Assembly: GCA_033977485.1 (NCBI GenBank)
Contig: CM066988.1
Span: forward strand, 29,492,501-29,556,500
Direction of reading: 5' to 3'
DNA from: Hydrangea macrophylla
Taxonomy: Eukaryota > Streptophyta > Magnoliopsida > Cornales > Hydrangeaceae
DNA: 64,000 bases
The notes beneath the pieces are model-generated. The model did no database searches. It was not told where the DNA came from and was given only the letters and a program-made list of their open reading frames with translations. This document shows positions 23,031-33,633 of the stretch, piece after piece (positions within the stretch are counted from its first letter, which is position 1; each line of letters opens with the position of its first letter). The position numbers and the translations under genes were made by a program.

Positions 23031-24360
23031 TTCTGGATCTAGATTTGGCACTCCTAACTAAGAAACCGCATACTTTTACTGATTCAATCAGTGCAACATG
23101 AAAGTCTTTACAAAAAGGCATGGGAATGTCGAACAAACTAAGTAATATGTTATGAAAATGACAATGACTAATGTTTTCAAACTACTGACAAGTCCTTTGA
23201 TGGGAAACAAATAGCTCATCTTACCACCAAACAATTGATGGTAAACGTGAGGTACATGGGCACGTCCATGAACATCTTGCCTTCTCGATAGGGGTCTTTT
23301 CAAATTCATTGCAAACACTATTAATTATAAGTGATTGCATATGAATTGGAAATTATGCTTGTTCAAGAAGAGGCAAGACTTAAGTTAAAAGGACAATATT
23401 CACTTAATCTTGTAAGTCAAGGAGCTGAAAGAAAAATGGAGGAAGCCCGAAATGGCATAAAGTGAGGATCGCTCAAGGATTATGGGCCTGCTTAGGTTGC
23501 TCAGGCTTGTAAGAAGGAACCAAACAATAACTATTACTCTTACTATGACTTATGTAGAAAGAAATGACACTTTCAAAAAGGCTATCCAAAACAAAAGGTA
23601 TAGTTTGAAACAAAAATGTAGGCATTTAGCTTATGTAAGTTTTGAATCAAACCTTACTGAAGTTCCTTCTAATTTTTGGTTGATTAACTGTAGTACTAGT
23701 ATGAATGTTTCAAATTCGAAAAGAAAAGAGATTCCATAAAACCCAAACCACAAATCCAAATGAAAGTTTATTATTTATGAGTAATTGGGTTAAAGATCAA
23801 GTTGAAGGCATTGTGACTTTCATTTATTTTAAATACTAGTCATCATTTAAACTTGGTTAAGAAAATTTATGCTACTTCTATTTTCAAAAATTTAATTCCT
23901 TTGTCTAGAAATTTTATTGAAAATAGAAGTTTTTGTTTATTTAAGGATACCTCTTTGGTTCTAGTACACTTTATATGGTTTGTATAGACTAAAGTTTGAT
24001 AATATTTTAATGAATCTCTTATTTACTTATGTTATAATGTTGGAACTAAGAGTATTTTGATTAATAATGTTGGAACTAAGAATATCTTGATTAATGAAAG
24101 GTCCCCTAATTTGTGGCATGACTAGGTCCCATATCTAGAAAAAGATTAGTAAGGGATGAGGTTTCTCGAACCTAATTTTACTTATATATGGGGGTGTGTG
24201 TGTAGATTGTATAAAGTGAAAAAAAAAAACCAAATACAACAAGTCACCTTGAAATTTTTTCTATTGATAATTGTGAACCATTTGATACTTCATCTTGAGA
24301 AATTTATCTTATCACCTTTGTAGATGATTTTTACATTATGTTTATATCTACTAAAAGTTT
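23030..24360 (+). pseudogene. Ty1/copia gag - protease - pre-integrase remnant
   Basis: Plus-strand degenerate polyprotein spread over all three frames. Recognisable pieces in order: gag (LDLDLALLTKKP near 23036; LVQEEARLKLKG near 23356), a broken zinc knuckle with its downstream FESNLTEVPSN (about 23640), and the protease active-site position, where WLINCSTSMNVSNS stands for the family's DSG-containing motif. Further on, the GAG-pre-integrase region has LINERSPNLWHD (about 24090) and a CVDCIK-like CVCRLYKVK (about 24195). The order is that of copia elements. Numerous stops and frameshifts; no LTR pair found. A 29-bp local duplication (GTTGGAACTAAGA) occurs at 24043 and 24071. Confidence 0.7.
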
Positions 24361-24764
24361 ATATCAATTACAGTCGGAAGATGAATTAACATTGAAATAT
24401 GAAGAATTAGCTTGTAAAGTAGAAGCTACAGCAGTGGAAAAAGCTAATCCACCTAAGAAGAAAAGAAAACTTTGTGACAACTGTCATACAATAGGACATC
24501 CTACGTACAAATGAATGCCCTAATATTACAAATTATCAAGAAACGGCTCCAGCAGAGATAAATGTTGTGAATAATTTTAGGGGTCCACAAAATCCTATGG
24601 TAATTCATATCAATTGAATTGGAGAAATCCTCCAAATCATATATATACCAAAGAAGGAAGTGTACAATTTCAACCTCAACAATATCTACCTCTTCAAAAT
24701 AGTCAATATTTACTACCTCCGCTTCAATTTCAAAGAACACAAAATCCGTATCCTAATACACAGT
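24361..24764 (+). pseudogene. Athila-like gag fragment
   Basis: Plus-strand fragment with the knuckle CDNCHTIGHPTYK (about 24470-24512), then in another frame NNFRGPQNP and a WRNPPNH motif (about 24620). This is the signature C-terminal part of gag in Athila-type Ty3/gypsy elements (asparagine-rich with a conserved Trp-Arg-Asn). One frameshift near 24513. It is cut at 24764 by the left LTR of element 2. Confidence 0.55.
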
Positions 24765-27700
24765 TGTGGATACCAAGATTCCACCTCTTTTGTCATGTTT
24801 TCGTTTGAAATTTGTTTGAAATTGATTTGGATTAAAGGAAGAAAATGAAAGGTCTGTTGAAAACAGATACAGAATCGCCACTTGGTCTTTAAGGAACCAA
24901 GAAACCTAATTTGACTCACCCAAGCGGATAAGGGCACCGGCCCTTCATAACCAAAGAACTTGGTTCGGGGTTTTGGTATGAGAGAGGAAGGAGCCTTTGT
25001 CACGACTAAAACACCCTCAACTCGTCCCGTCTTTCGACGGGCCTCAATTAGCATCCAAATAATCATCTTATACTTTGTATGGTTCGACAATTAATACTAT
25101 GATAGTATATTACATCACATAAGAAAATTTAAAATGGAAGATCTAAAGGTAAGATATCATTCATAAGATCTAAGTCAAATATCATACAATGTAAAGTGAA
25201 AGATCACACAAATAAACCTAGGAAAAATCGTCCAATCACGTATCAAGTAATTAAGTTTTCCTAATCTAAGGGGACATGAATTGTTCTTGAAATAAATAAT
25301 CAAAGAAATCAAAATATGCTTAGCAAGCTAGTATGATGCATGTTATTCTTTGAGAAAAGAAGATCTCTCAATCCCCGGGACGGATGAGAAAGGATGATTA
25401 GATCGAGGGGAAGCATGAACGTGTGATCATGATCATTCCTTATAATCTTCTTAGATTAAGAGTTACAAAAACCCCAAATCTTGCATGAATGCAATGTATG
25501 CAATGTATGCATCTAGAATGTGCCAAGGTTGTAGGGTGTTTTGGTGTTCATGGATTCCTAGGATGACTTAGAAGTCTAAAAGATGTATGAATGAGTGAAT
25601 GAGATCAATATGGGATATGTACAAATGTAGTATGAACTACTTCTTAAGATATGAACTAATTTGGAATGCATATAAGCATCAAATCAAAGTTGAAAGTTAA
25701 AATGTGCTTGCTGTGAATAGTGGATAGAACAGTAACTAGATATTTTGAAAATTGAAAAGAGGGGTTAGGAATGTTTTCAGTGCATGATTTTTTATAGAAA
25801 TCTTCCTTATTGTGTCTAGAACACTACCCAAAAATCCAATCTTTAATAACTATCACAGATTGAGAGAAATCATAAAAACAATGAAGGTCACTCAGAAACA
25901 GAGTCTGTACTGTCGACTGAAATGTTGAAAAATGTTAGAAACTGAAAACAAATGATCTAGAGGCCAATTTTATACAGAAAGTTCCCTAAGACATTGAGTT
26001 TAAGGGAAAAATAATTTGGGACCACCCCAGTGTTCTGAAAAAGAAGTTGGAAGTCAACCAAGCTGCTGTGACAGCAGAGGCAGAATGTCTGGAAGGAATG
26101 TTTGGGTTCAAATGGACCATTTTCAAGTATTTCCAAGTCAAACCAAAAATCATGGGTGTTCTTTAATGAGTTAGGAAGACTTTCCAAGTGGCCTTTCATC
26201 CATACATTGAGTATTTAGTTCTAGAGAAATCTTTGAACTTAGCTCACTCACTGTTTTGACTCACTGTTTTGAAGATTTTGGGGAAAACAAAGTTTTCTTT
26301 CTTGAGATCAAAAGGAGAGGGATTGAGGGGGATTTTGAAATAGAGGTTTTGAAAATATATTTTAAATACTCAATAAAGATTATAACCACTTAAAATGCCA
26401 ACATCAAACTCATCATCAAGAGCCTCCAAGATTGTTGGAGAGATTTATTTCCATTTGAACATAACTTCAAAGATACCTTGGAGGTATTGAAGTTATGATC
26501 ATCATCTATCAAACATGTTTTTGAGGTCAAGAGCTACTATACATAAGGATTCACTCACCTCAAACTTCATGTCATCATCTAGATGATGATGAACTAGTAA
26601 GTAAATAAAGAAAAATAAAAAAGAAATGAGGTAAGAAGAGATGAACATTGTATAAACAAACAAGTAGATAATGATCAATAGATGATATTCATGATGTATT
26701 GAACTTGTAGTTTGGTGTTTCACTCATATATGATGACATTGGACATGGAAGAAGCATCCTCTCGCCTAAATGCTCACTAAAATGGTGGTTGGGTGTATTG
26801 AATGTTGAAGTAAATAGGAGTAATGAAGTAAAAACAAAGTTTAGAACTCACTTTTGTTTTGAAAATCAAAGAAGAAAGCTTCTTTTCTCTCTATTCTAAC
26901 CTTATCTCTACAACTTTCTCTCCCAAAATTTTCAAAGATTACATTTGACACCCCCAAAATTAAAAGTCAAGGGGGGTTTATATAGGCCAATTTGGGGTGG
27001 TTTTGGGGTTTTAGAAGTGTTCCCATTGGTCCCAAACATCTGTGAAAATAGAACTACGTTGTTTTGGTTTTCAATTAATCAAAATGAACCCCCAAGAAAA
27101 ATTACAAAAATACACCATTCTGGAGGAGAGTGCCGCAGCGGCACTGGGCCAGTGCTGCGGCGGCAGTGGGCCAGTGCCGCAGCGTCACTACTCCTCAAAC
27201 GTCTGGATAATCCTGTTTAGGCCCCCAGAGGTTTCGGTATTCGCGAAAAGGCCCTATTTCGTCCGAAATTCACAAAAAATGCATACGAACTCCAAATTGA
27301 GGTTATGATATACCGTTGGAAAGGTAATGGAGTCTATTTTACATAAAAAAAAAATAAATCAGGGATAGGTCACTTTGAAAGTTTTGCGGTATTTGCGATA
27401 AAAGCCAATTTGATCGCCTTTTTCGCCTTCGAAAATTCATAATAGACTCGTTTTAAATCCGAACAATATGTGCGATATACCATTGGAAAGATATTGACCT
27501 CTAGTATTCATGAAAAATATTTGAAAATTATTATGGTGCTCCAGTTTTAAAGTAAAATTCTGGTCAAACTGGTCAAACCTGGGATTCTCGGGAAGTCCTG
27601 GAAATCTCCGGGAGTTCCTAGGAGCTGACGTTTTCGCTCGATTTTCTTTTACAACTCATTTTAATACTTTTCTTGTGATCTAGAACGATTCCAGCGAATT

Positions 27701-28041
27701 CGGATGATTTCGGTCAAACCTGGTCAAACCTGGTCAAACCTTGGTCAAATCGGTCAACGGGGACTTTCCAGTAACTTCCGGGGGTCTCTGGGAGCTGACG
27801 ATTTCATTCGATTTTACTTTTAAAAAGCTCATTTTTTTACTTTTCTTACGACATAGCATGTTTCTAGAACTTTGGGACCAAATTTGGGAGTTTTCGGGCT
27901 TTCAGGGGCATTTTGGTCATTCTGAGCATTCTGAGAGATAGAAGTGGCTTCCAGGAGTCCTTTTGAGTTTTTTACGATCATTGTGAACCACCAAGCTATG
28001 GGTCTCCTAAATCTGATAGTCGACAAAATGGGGTGTCTACA
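24765..28041 (-). repeat. Element 2 3' LTR (about 3277 bp)
   Basis: Begins TGTGGATACC and ends GGTGTCTACA on the plus strand. Minus-strand TATATAA at 26978-26984 is the likely promoter TATA. A GC-rich palindrome cluster lies at 27129-27190, upstream of the TATA box in LTR orientation. The PBS-like word TGGCGA-TCTGTATCTG lies about 110 bp from the LTR's downstream end. Confidence 0.93.
27129..27190. promoter_or_regulatory. GC-rich palindrome triplet in element 2 3' LTR
   Basis: AGTGCCGCAGCGGCACT, then two variants, separated by GGGCC. GC-rich and sharply distinct from the AT-rich LTR around it. It lies upstream of the TATA box in LTR orientation. Equivalent clusters are at 45957-46017, 60254-60316 and 30897-30962. 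Confidence 0.7.
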
Positions 28042-28057
28042 GTTTGCCCCTCTTTGG
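28042..28057 (-). promoter_or_regulatory. Element 2 polypurine tract
   Basis: The minus strand reads CCAAAGAGGGGCAAAC directly before the 3' LTR start TGTAGACACC. The same tract precedes the LTR of element 3 (19044-19061). Extra copies of AGGGGCAAAC lie at about 34996-35115. Confidence 0.85.
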
Positions 28058-28807
28058 CATGAACTTGCGAGGCAACGCATGTCGCAAGCGAGTGCCAAAG
28101 CTTTGAAGAGACAAGACTTTTTGGAGGCTGTAGATTTAGGATGAAAAGCGTTGCAAAAGATGCGATGATGCTGAGGTTAGTGCTGGTCGTGCTCTGCGTG
28201 AGCTGCCTACGTATCCCAAGGGGAATCAGACCATGGCATAGTTCAGGGCACAAAGGGAAAAAAAACACATATGCACATACACAACAATCAGGCGGATGCT
28301 ATGCTATGCTATGAGGGTGATATGCAATGCATGGATGTGATATGATTGTGCACATAAGTCCTATTATGTCTAGTGTTCTAATCCTTGTATGAACCGGTGT
28401 ACCACTTCGAGTGGACTTGTGTCATGCTAGTGTTTCTGACTGTGATGCAGCTATTGACCCGAATAGGGACACCAAGGTTTGAAGACTCTGGGTCTTGGAG
28501 CAAACTTCTGAATTTTGGAAAATGTGCTTCGCAAGTAAACGTGATTGGACGTGGGGTCCCAGAGGACTATAATCGGAGATGCAGTTTGACAGATAACTGA
28601 CGGATATGGAAGCCCTGGAAATTAAGAGACGGACACAAAAGTCCTGAGACGTCAAGTGATGGACATGAAATCCCGAGATGTCAAGCCGATGAACATGGAA
28701 GCCCCATTAATGGACATAGAAGCCTAAGATTTTGAATGAGAATGATTAACACGGCATATTTTAAATGAGAGCGATGGTATACTAATGATGATTAATGAAC
28801 TGATGAT
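28058..28807. other. Element 2 distal 3' UTR with ~30-bp degenerate repeats
   Basis: No gene. 28195-28235 carries the conserved GCCTACGTATCCC-GGGAATCAG block shared with element 3 and with the 102-bp array after integrase. 28598-28735 is a degenerate array of about five units of GGACATGGAAGCCC at about 30-bp spacing. Confidence 0.65.
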
Positions 28808-29070
28808 GTACGAATCTAGATGATGAGTCGACAATGGACTACTGTGACTATTCATGGATTGGATCAACAGTTGGGCTAACCGTTACCGGAAGAAGTGACG
28901 ATGCATGAATCGAGATGATGAGTCAACAGTGGACTACTATGACTATCATGGATTGGATCAATAGTTGGACTAACCGTGACTAGAAGAAGTGACCATGTAC
29001 GAATCGAGATGATGAGTCAACAGTGAACTACTGTGACTATCATGGATTGGATTAACGGTGTACGAATCGA
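28808..29070. repeat. 95-bp tandem array
   Basis: GTACGAATCGAGATGATGAG starts near 28808, 28903 (GCATGAATC) and 28997, giving periods of 95 and 94 bp, with a truncated copy at about 29052-29070. Direct orientation, moderately diverged. Confidence 0.85.
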
Positions 29071-29119
29071 TATGCCTGCTAGGGATTAAACTGAATATGC
29101 TGGGGATGAAGCGACTCTT

Positions 29120-30610
29120 TCTGGGATCTCTCTTCAACTACTTCTCCTAACCAGGAACCAAGATTCAAATTCGAATCTCTCATAGTTGATCAAATCTTGC
29201 CGGCCCCGAACCGGGATCCATCTCTGAATCACTCGCGGTTGATCAAATCTTTTGGTGCTCAATCTAAGAGGGCCGGTCGGGGCCTCCGGGAGCTAGTATC
29301 CATCTGTTTCTGTCCTCGGGGGATGATGTAGGGTTCTCGGGTAATCTCTTTTTTTCTTGATCAGGAACCAAGACCCATCTCTGAATCTCTCACGGTTGAT
29401 CAAATCTTTTGGCGTTCAATCCAAGAGGGTCGGTTAGGGCCTCCGGGAGCTGGTATCTGTCTGTTTCTGTCCTCGGGGGATGATATAGGGTTCTCGGAGA
29501 ATCTCTCTTTTCTTGATCGGGAAGCAGGACCCATCTTTGAATCTCTCACGGTTGATCAAATCTTTCGGCGCTCAATCCAAGAGGGCCGGTCAGGGCCTCC
29601 GGGAGCTGGTATCTGTCTGTTTCTGTCCTCGGGGGATGATGAAGGGTTCTCGGGGAATCTCTCTTTTCTTGATCGGGAACCAGGACCCATCTCTGAATCT
29701 CTCACAGTTGATCAAATCTTTCGGCACTCAATCCAAGAGGGCCGGTCAGGGCCTCCGGGAGTTGGTATCTGTCTATTTCTGTCCACGGGGGATGATGTAG
29801 AGTTCTCGGGGAATCTCTCTTTTCTTGATCGGAAACCAGGACCCATCTCTGAATCTCTCACGGTTGATTAAATCTTTCGGCGCTCAATCCAAGAGGGCCG
29901 GTCAGGGCCTCCAAGAGCTGGTATCTGTCTGTTTCTGTACTCGGGGGATGATGCAGGGTTCTTAGGGAATCTCTCTTTTCTTGATCGGGAACTAGGACCC
30001 ACCTCTGAAACTCTCACGGTTGATCAAATCTTTCGGCGCTCAATCCAAGAGGGCCGGTCAGGGCCTCCGGGAGCTAGTATCTGTCTGTTTCTGTCCTTGG
30101 GGGATGATGAAGGGTTCTCGGGGAATCTCTCTTTTCTTGATCGGAAACCAGGACCCATCTCTGAATCTCTCACGGTTGATCAAATCTTTCGGCGCTCAAT
30201 CCAAGAGGGCCGGTCAGGGCCTCCGAGAGCTGGTATCTGTCTATTTCTGTACTCGCGGGATGATGCAGGGCTCTTAGGGAATCTCTCTTTTCTTGATCGG
30301 GAACTAGGACCCACCTCTGAAACTCTCACGGTTGATCAAATCTTTCAGTGCTCAATCCAAGAGGGCCGGTCAGGGCCTCCGAGAGCTGGTATCTGTCTGT
30401 TTCTGTCCACGGGAGATGATGTAGGGTTCTCGGGAAATCTCTTTTTTCTTGATCGGGAACCAGGACCCATCTCTGAATCTCTCACGGTTGATCAAATCTT
30501 TCGGCGCTCAATCCAAGAGGGCCGGTCAGGGCCTCCAGGAGCTGGTATCTGTCTATTTCTGTCCTCGGGGGGATGATGTAGGGTTCTTGGGGAATCTCTT
30601 TCTCTCTCTT
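29120..30610. repeat. 156-bp tandem array with 312-bp higher-order structure
   Basis: The marker GTTGATCAAATCTTT occurs at 29238, 29395, 29551, 29707, 29863 (TTA variant), 30019, 30175, 30331 and 30487: nine copies at 156-157 bp, plus a partial copy at 29185. Copies around 29823-30020 and 30135-30335 share private variants (GGAAACCAGG, then GATGCAGGG-TCTTAGGG and GAACTAGGACCCACC), giving a two-unit, 312-bp repeat. The period is a multiple of three, so frames stay open by chance. Such 3'-UTR arrays are known in Tat-group elements and can seed satellite DNA. Confidence 0.93.
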
Positions 30611-31179
30611 TTGGTGCATCAGTCAAAATCCAGGATTCGTTATCAAAACTCTTGTGCTTGATTAAAATTTGTGACGGTCGTCTCGAATCAGCCGATTCGG
30701 ATCTTTGGCAGTCAATATTTCCTAGTTTTTGCCTACTGGAGGTAGCCCTGACAACTTTTTGGACTGTTCGGGGTAAAACCCCATAAATCTTGACCGAAAT
30801 GGGCCACCGGGGCTGATCGGGGCCAAAAATGGGCTGAAAAAGGCCAAAACAGGTCAAAATGTGGCAAAACAGAGCGAAGCGGGGCTCGCGGGGAGTAGTG
30901 CTGCGGCGGCACTGGGCCACTGCCGCGGCAGTAGTTGGCCAGTGCCGCGGCGGCACTGGGTGGCCGGACTTCATTTGTGTATATCTCTGGTTTTTGAGCT
31001 TTTCAAGCTCATTCTTGGCCATTTTGGGGTGTTTTTGGAGCCAAAATCCGTCAAAACGCAGCTTGTGTGCACTCAGGTGAGTAATCTTTCCCCGTGGTTG
31101 GAATTTTGATTGGTGTTTTGGTTTGCTCAAATTTTCAAGAAGAAAGTTTAACTTTTACTTCCATTTTCTTTGTAGATCC
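30611..31179 (+). promoter_or_regulatory. Upstream region and 5'-UTR intron of the antisense mobile-domain gene
   Basis: 30661-30890 has no gene. 30897-30962 holds three GC-rich palindromic units (GTGCTGCGGCGGCAC, CTGCCGCGGCAG, GTGCCGCGGCGGCAC) like those in the element-2 LTRs. A TGTATATC TATA-like word is at about 30976. A GTGAGT donor at 31077 and TTTGTAG acceptor ending at 31175 define a 99-bp 5'-UTR intron just before ATG 31180. Confidence 0.5.
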
Positions 31180-33352
31180 ATGGCTTCGAGCTCGAGGAGA
31201 CCGTCTAAGAAGGCCAAGGAACGGATGAAACTCGAGATGCAAACCCCGGACTTGATTTTACGGGACCCCCAACGTTATCTTTCTGCCGCGGCTCTAGCGA
31301 GCTTGGTGTGTGAAACTTTCGACAGTTTAGGACTATTTTCATGTATTGTGCTAGTTTTGTGAGCTGTAGTGTGCACCTAGAGATTATTAGAAGTCCGATT
31401 GTGTTCAAATGTTGATTTTGTGAATTTGGACCTTGGGTCATGAATAGTGATTTTGTGCATTGTTTTGGTTGTCTTTGTTATGTGCAGGTGCCAGAAGTGA
31501 CCTTGAAAGGCCACGGTATCCTCGCTCATGCTTTTCTATGGTATACTCAACTCTCGCCTACCGTTAAAAGGATGGTAGATGATGCCGGGTTTGGCGGCTT
31601 TGTCCGTCTGGTTTCAAAGAGCAGTAATGATCTGGCCCATTTTTATGCTCTGGCTGAGAAATGGTGGGACACCACCAATACTTTCCACCTGCCATTTGGT
31701 GAGATGACCATGAAGCCCTTTGACTTCTCCATGATTACCGGCTTGAGGGTTGGCGGGAAACGCCTGATTCTGGACTACTTCTATAAGATCGACCCGGAGG
31801 CTGTAGAGATGTTGATTAGGGTTGTTCCCCCTAATCTGGAGAGGCACTGGTTTCCTTGTGGCTTGCTTTACCGGGCCTATGGCAGAGGGAATCACAACCT
31901 GAACAATTCCCAGCTTTTGAGGGTGTATCTTCTGTATGTCCTTGGTTGCTCGATCTTTGCGACACGGAATGACCGGGTGAGCTTGAGACTCCTTTCTTGC
32001 CTGGCGACCATTGATGAGATCCCCTCTTACTACTGGGGCGGTGCTGCCCTGGCCCATCTTTACAAGCACATGGGTGAGGTTTCTCGGGGCGATGTTAAAT
32101 CGTCAGGGGGATTTTGGCGAGCTTGGGAGGTATGTACTACATCTTCTTTTATCTTTTGGCTTTTCGATTTCTATACTCTTTCTGATTTTTTTCTATGTCT
32201 GTGCAGCTTTGGAGCTTTGAGTACCTGAAGATGTTAGCTCCTTCCCCTGCGGATAAATCAGGTGAAGATGAAGATGGCATGGCTCCTGTGCCTCTGTTCC
32301 CACGAGGCTTGCAATGGCAGAGGGATGTTATTGGGGTGAAGAGCGGGGCCCATCGGATTGTTTTGCTCAGAAACTTTTTGACCGGGCTGACGGCTGCTAG
32401 TGTTGATTGGATGCCTTGGGAGCGTGTCGCCTATGTTGCCCCAGAGGAGATACAAGCGGTCAAACCTCTTTCCTCTTGTCGACTTCTGATGGAGAGTACT
32501 GAGTGCAGGCAATGGTTCCTTGGCGAGCGAGTGTCCCGGCAGGTGGTTGGCAGTTCAAGGTATCGCGACCCTCATAATCCCCCTATGATGGATGCTAATG
32601 ACCTTTCTGGTGATGCTTTGCTGGCAGCCTTAGCTGGCACCGACGTTTGGGATCATTTTCTCTCTGAGACCGGTTGTGAGGCTTACCGTGGCCGCTTCCT
32701 GATGCCCAACTTCCCACTCCTAGAGGTAAGTTTCCTTTACGTTTTTGTCTCTATCCGTTGCCTATGTTTTTGACTCATCTTTTTCCTAACTTGTTTTGTG
32801 CCTATAGCTTCACGACATGTACAGGAGACAGGCCCCTCCGACTTCTGATCCTATCCCTCCTTGGGATTGGACCGTCAATGTTCTAGGCACTGATGGCACT
32901 ACCCAAGTGATGGAGGTGCCACGAGTCACATGCGGGTACCCTTCTCAACCAGTGGGCATCCTCAACGTTCCTTGGAGTCACGCTAAGGAGGGTCACACCT
33001 TGGCGGCTAGCTTACGGTCCTTGGTCCTTATGTTAGACCATCGGGAATGTCTCTATTTTTGCGCTCCTTAAGGTTATGAGGTTCTAACCCTGGATTTTAC
33101 CCTTTGACAGATGGATGGCATGCGGTAGTTTGCCACTAGCCTCATGGCGTCCTTGGTAAGTTTCTGACTCGACTCTATTTTGCACTTTTATTGTTTCCCT
33201 ACTGACTGTTTCCATTTTATTTATGTGTGCAATACCGTGGAGGCGGGGCTGGCTTATCGAGGACTGGTCCAAGGTGCAGAGGTGGTAGGAGGAGGCCATC
33301 GCCGACATACACTCCGGGTGGCCCGATAGAGGACGAAGAAGAGGAGGACTGA
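31180..33352 (+). pseudogene. Antisense gene of element 2: plant mobile domain (PMD) protein, multi-exon
   Basis: Runs opposite to gag-pol. All phase-0 exons: 31180-31305, 31488-32129, 32207-32725, 32808 to about 33060, then 33111-33155 and 33233-33352. Introns 31306-31487, 32130-32206 and 32726-32807 are clean GT-AG. The N-terminus is basic (SSSRRPSKKAKERMK), and the plant mobile domain follows, with the diagnostic TFHLPFGEMTMKPFDFSMI at about residues 107-125 and later LERHWFPCGLLYRAYG. PMD proteins (the Arabidopsis MAIN/MAIL type) act in the nucleus in gene and transposon silencing, and PMD copies are known inside plant transposons. The end is damaged: TAG in exon 5 (33126-33128), and the last acceptor is AA instead of AG (33231-33232). 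The donor of exon 4 is unclear. The intact product would be about 570 residues. A small splice-defective decline from a once functional gene is the simplest reading. Confidence 0.8.
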
Positions 33353-33633
33353 GGCCTCCTAAATGGGAATTTTGTTTTATTTTTTTTTTCTTCATGTTTT
33401 CGATTGGGTTGTACTGGTGACTATTTGGACAGTGTAGGATGATGTGTGGAACGGTTTGTGACCTTTTGACAGAGTTATGATGTTTTTCCTTTTAGGCCGG
33501 ATAGCTTCCGGTTTGGAGGCTCAGTTGTGTGCTTATTTTAGTTGATGATCGTGTGATGATACATGTGTACTGTGATTGTTGGGTGTTACTGCGATGGGCA
33601 GTTTTATGATAGTGAGTGTTTTTGCCTTGCAGG

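Noticed and set aside
29513..30661. Several plus-strand open frames across the 156-bp array
   Set aside because: The unit is 156 bp, a multiple of three, so any stop-free frame in one unit stays open through the array. The translations only repeat the unit and match no family.
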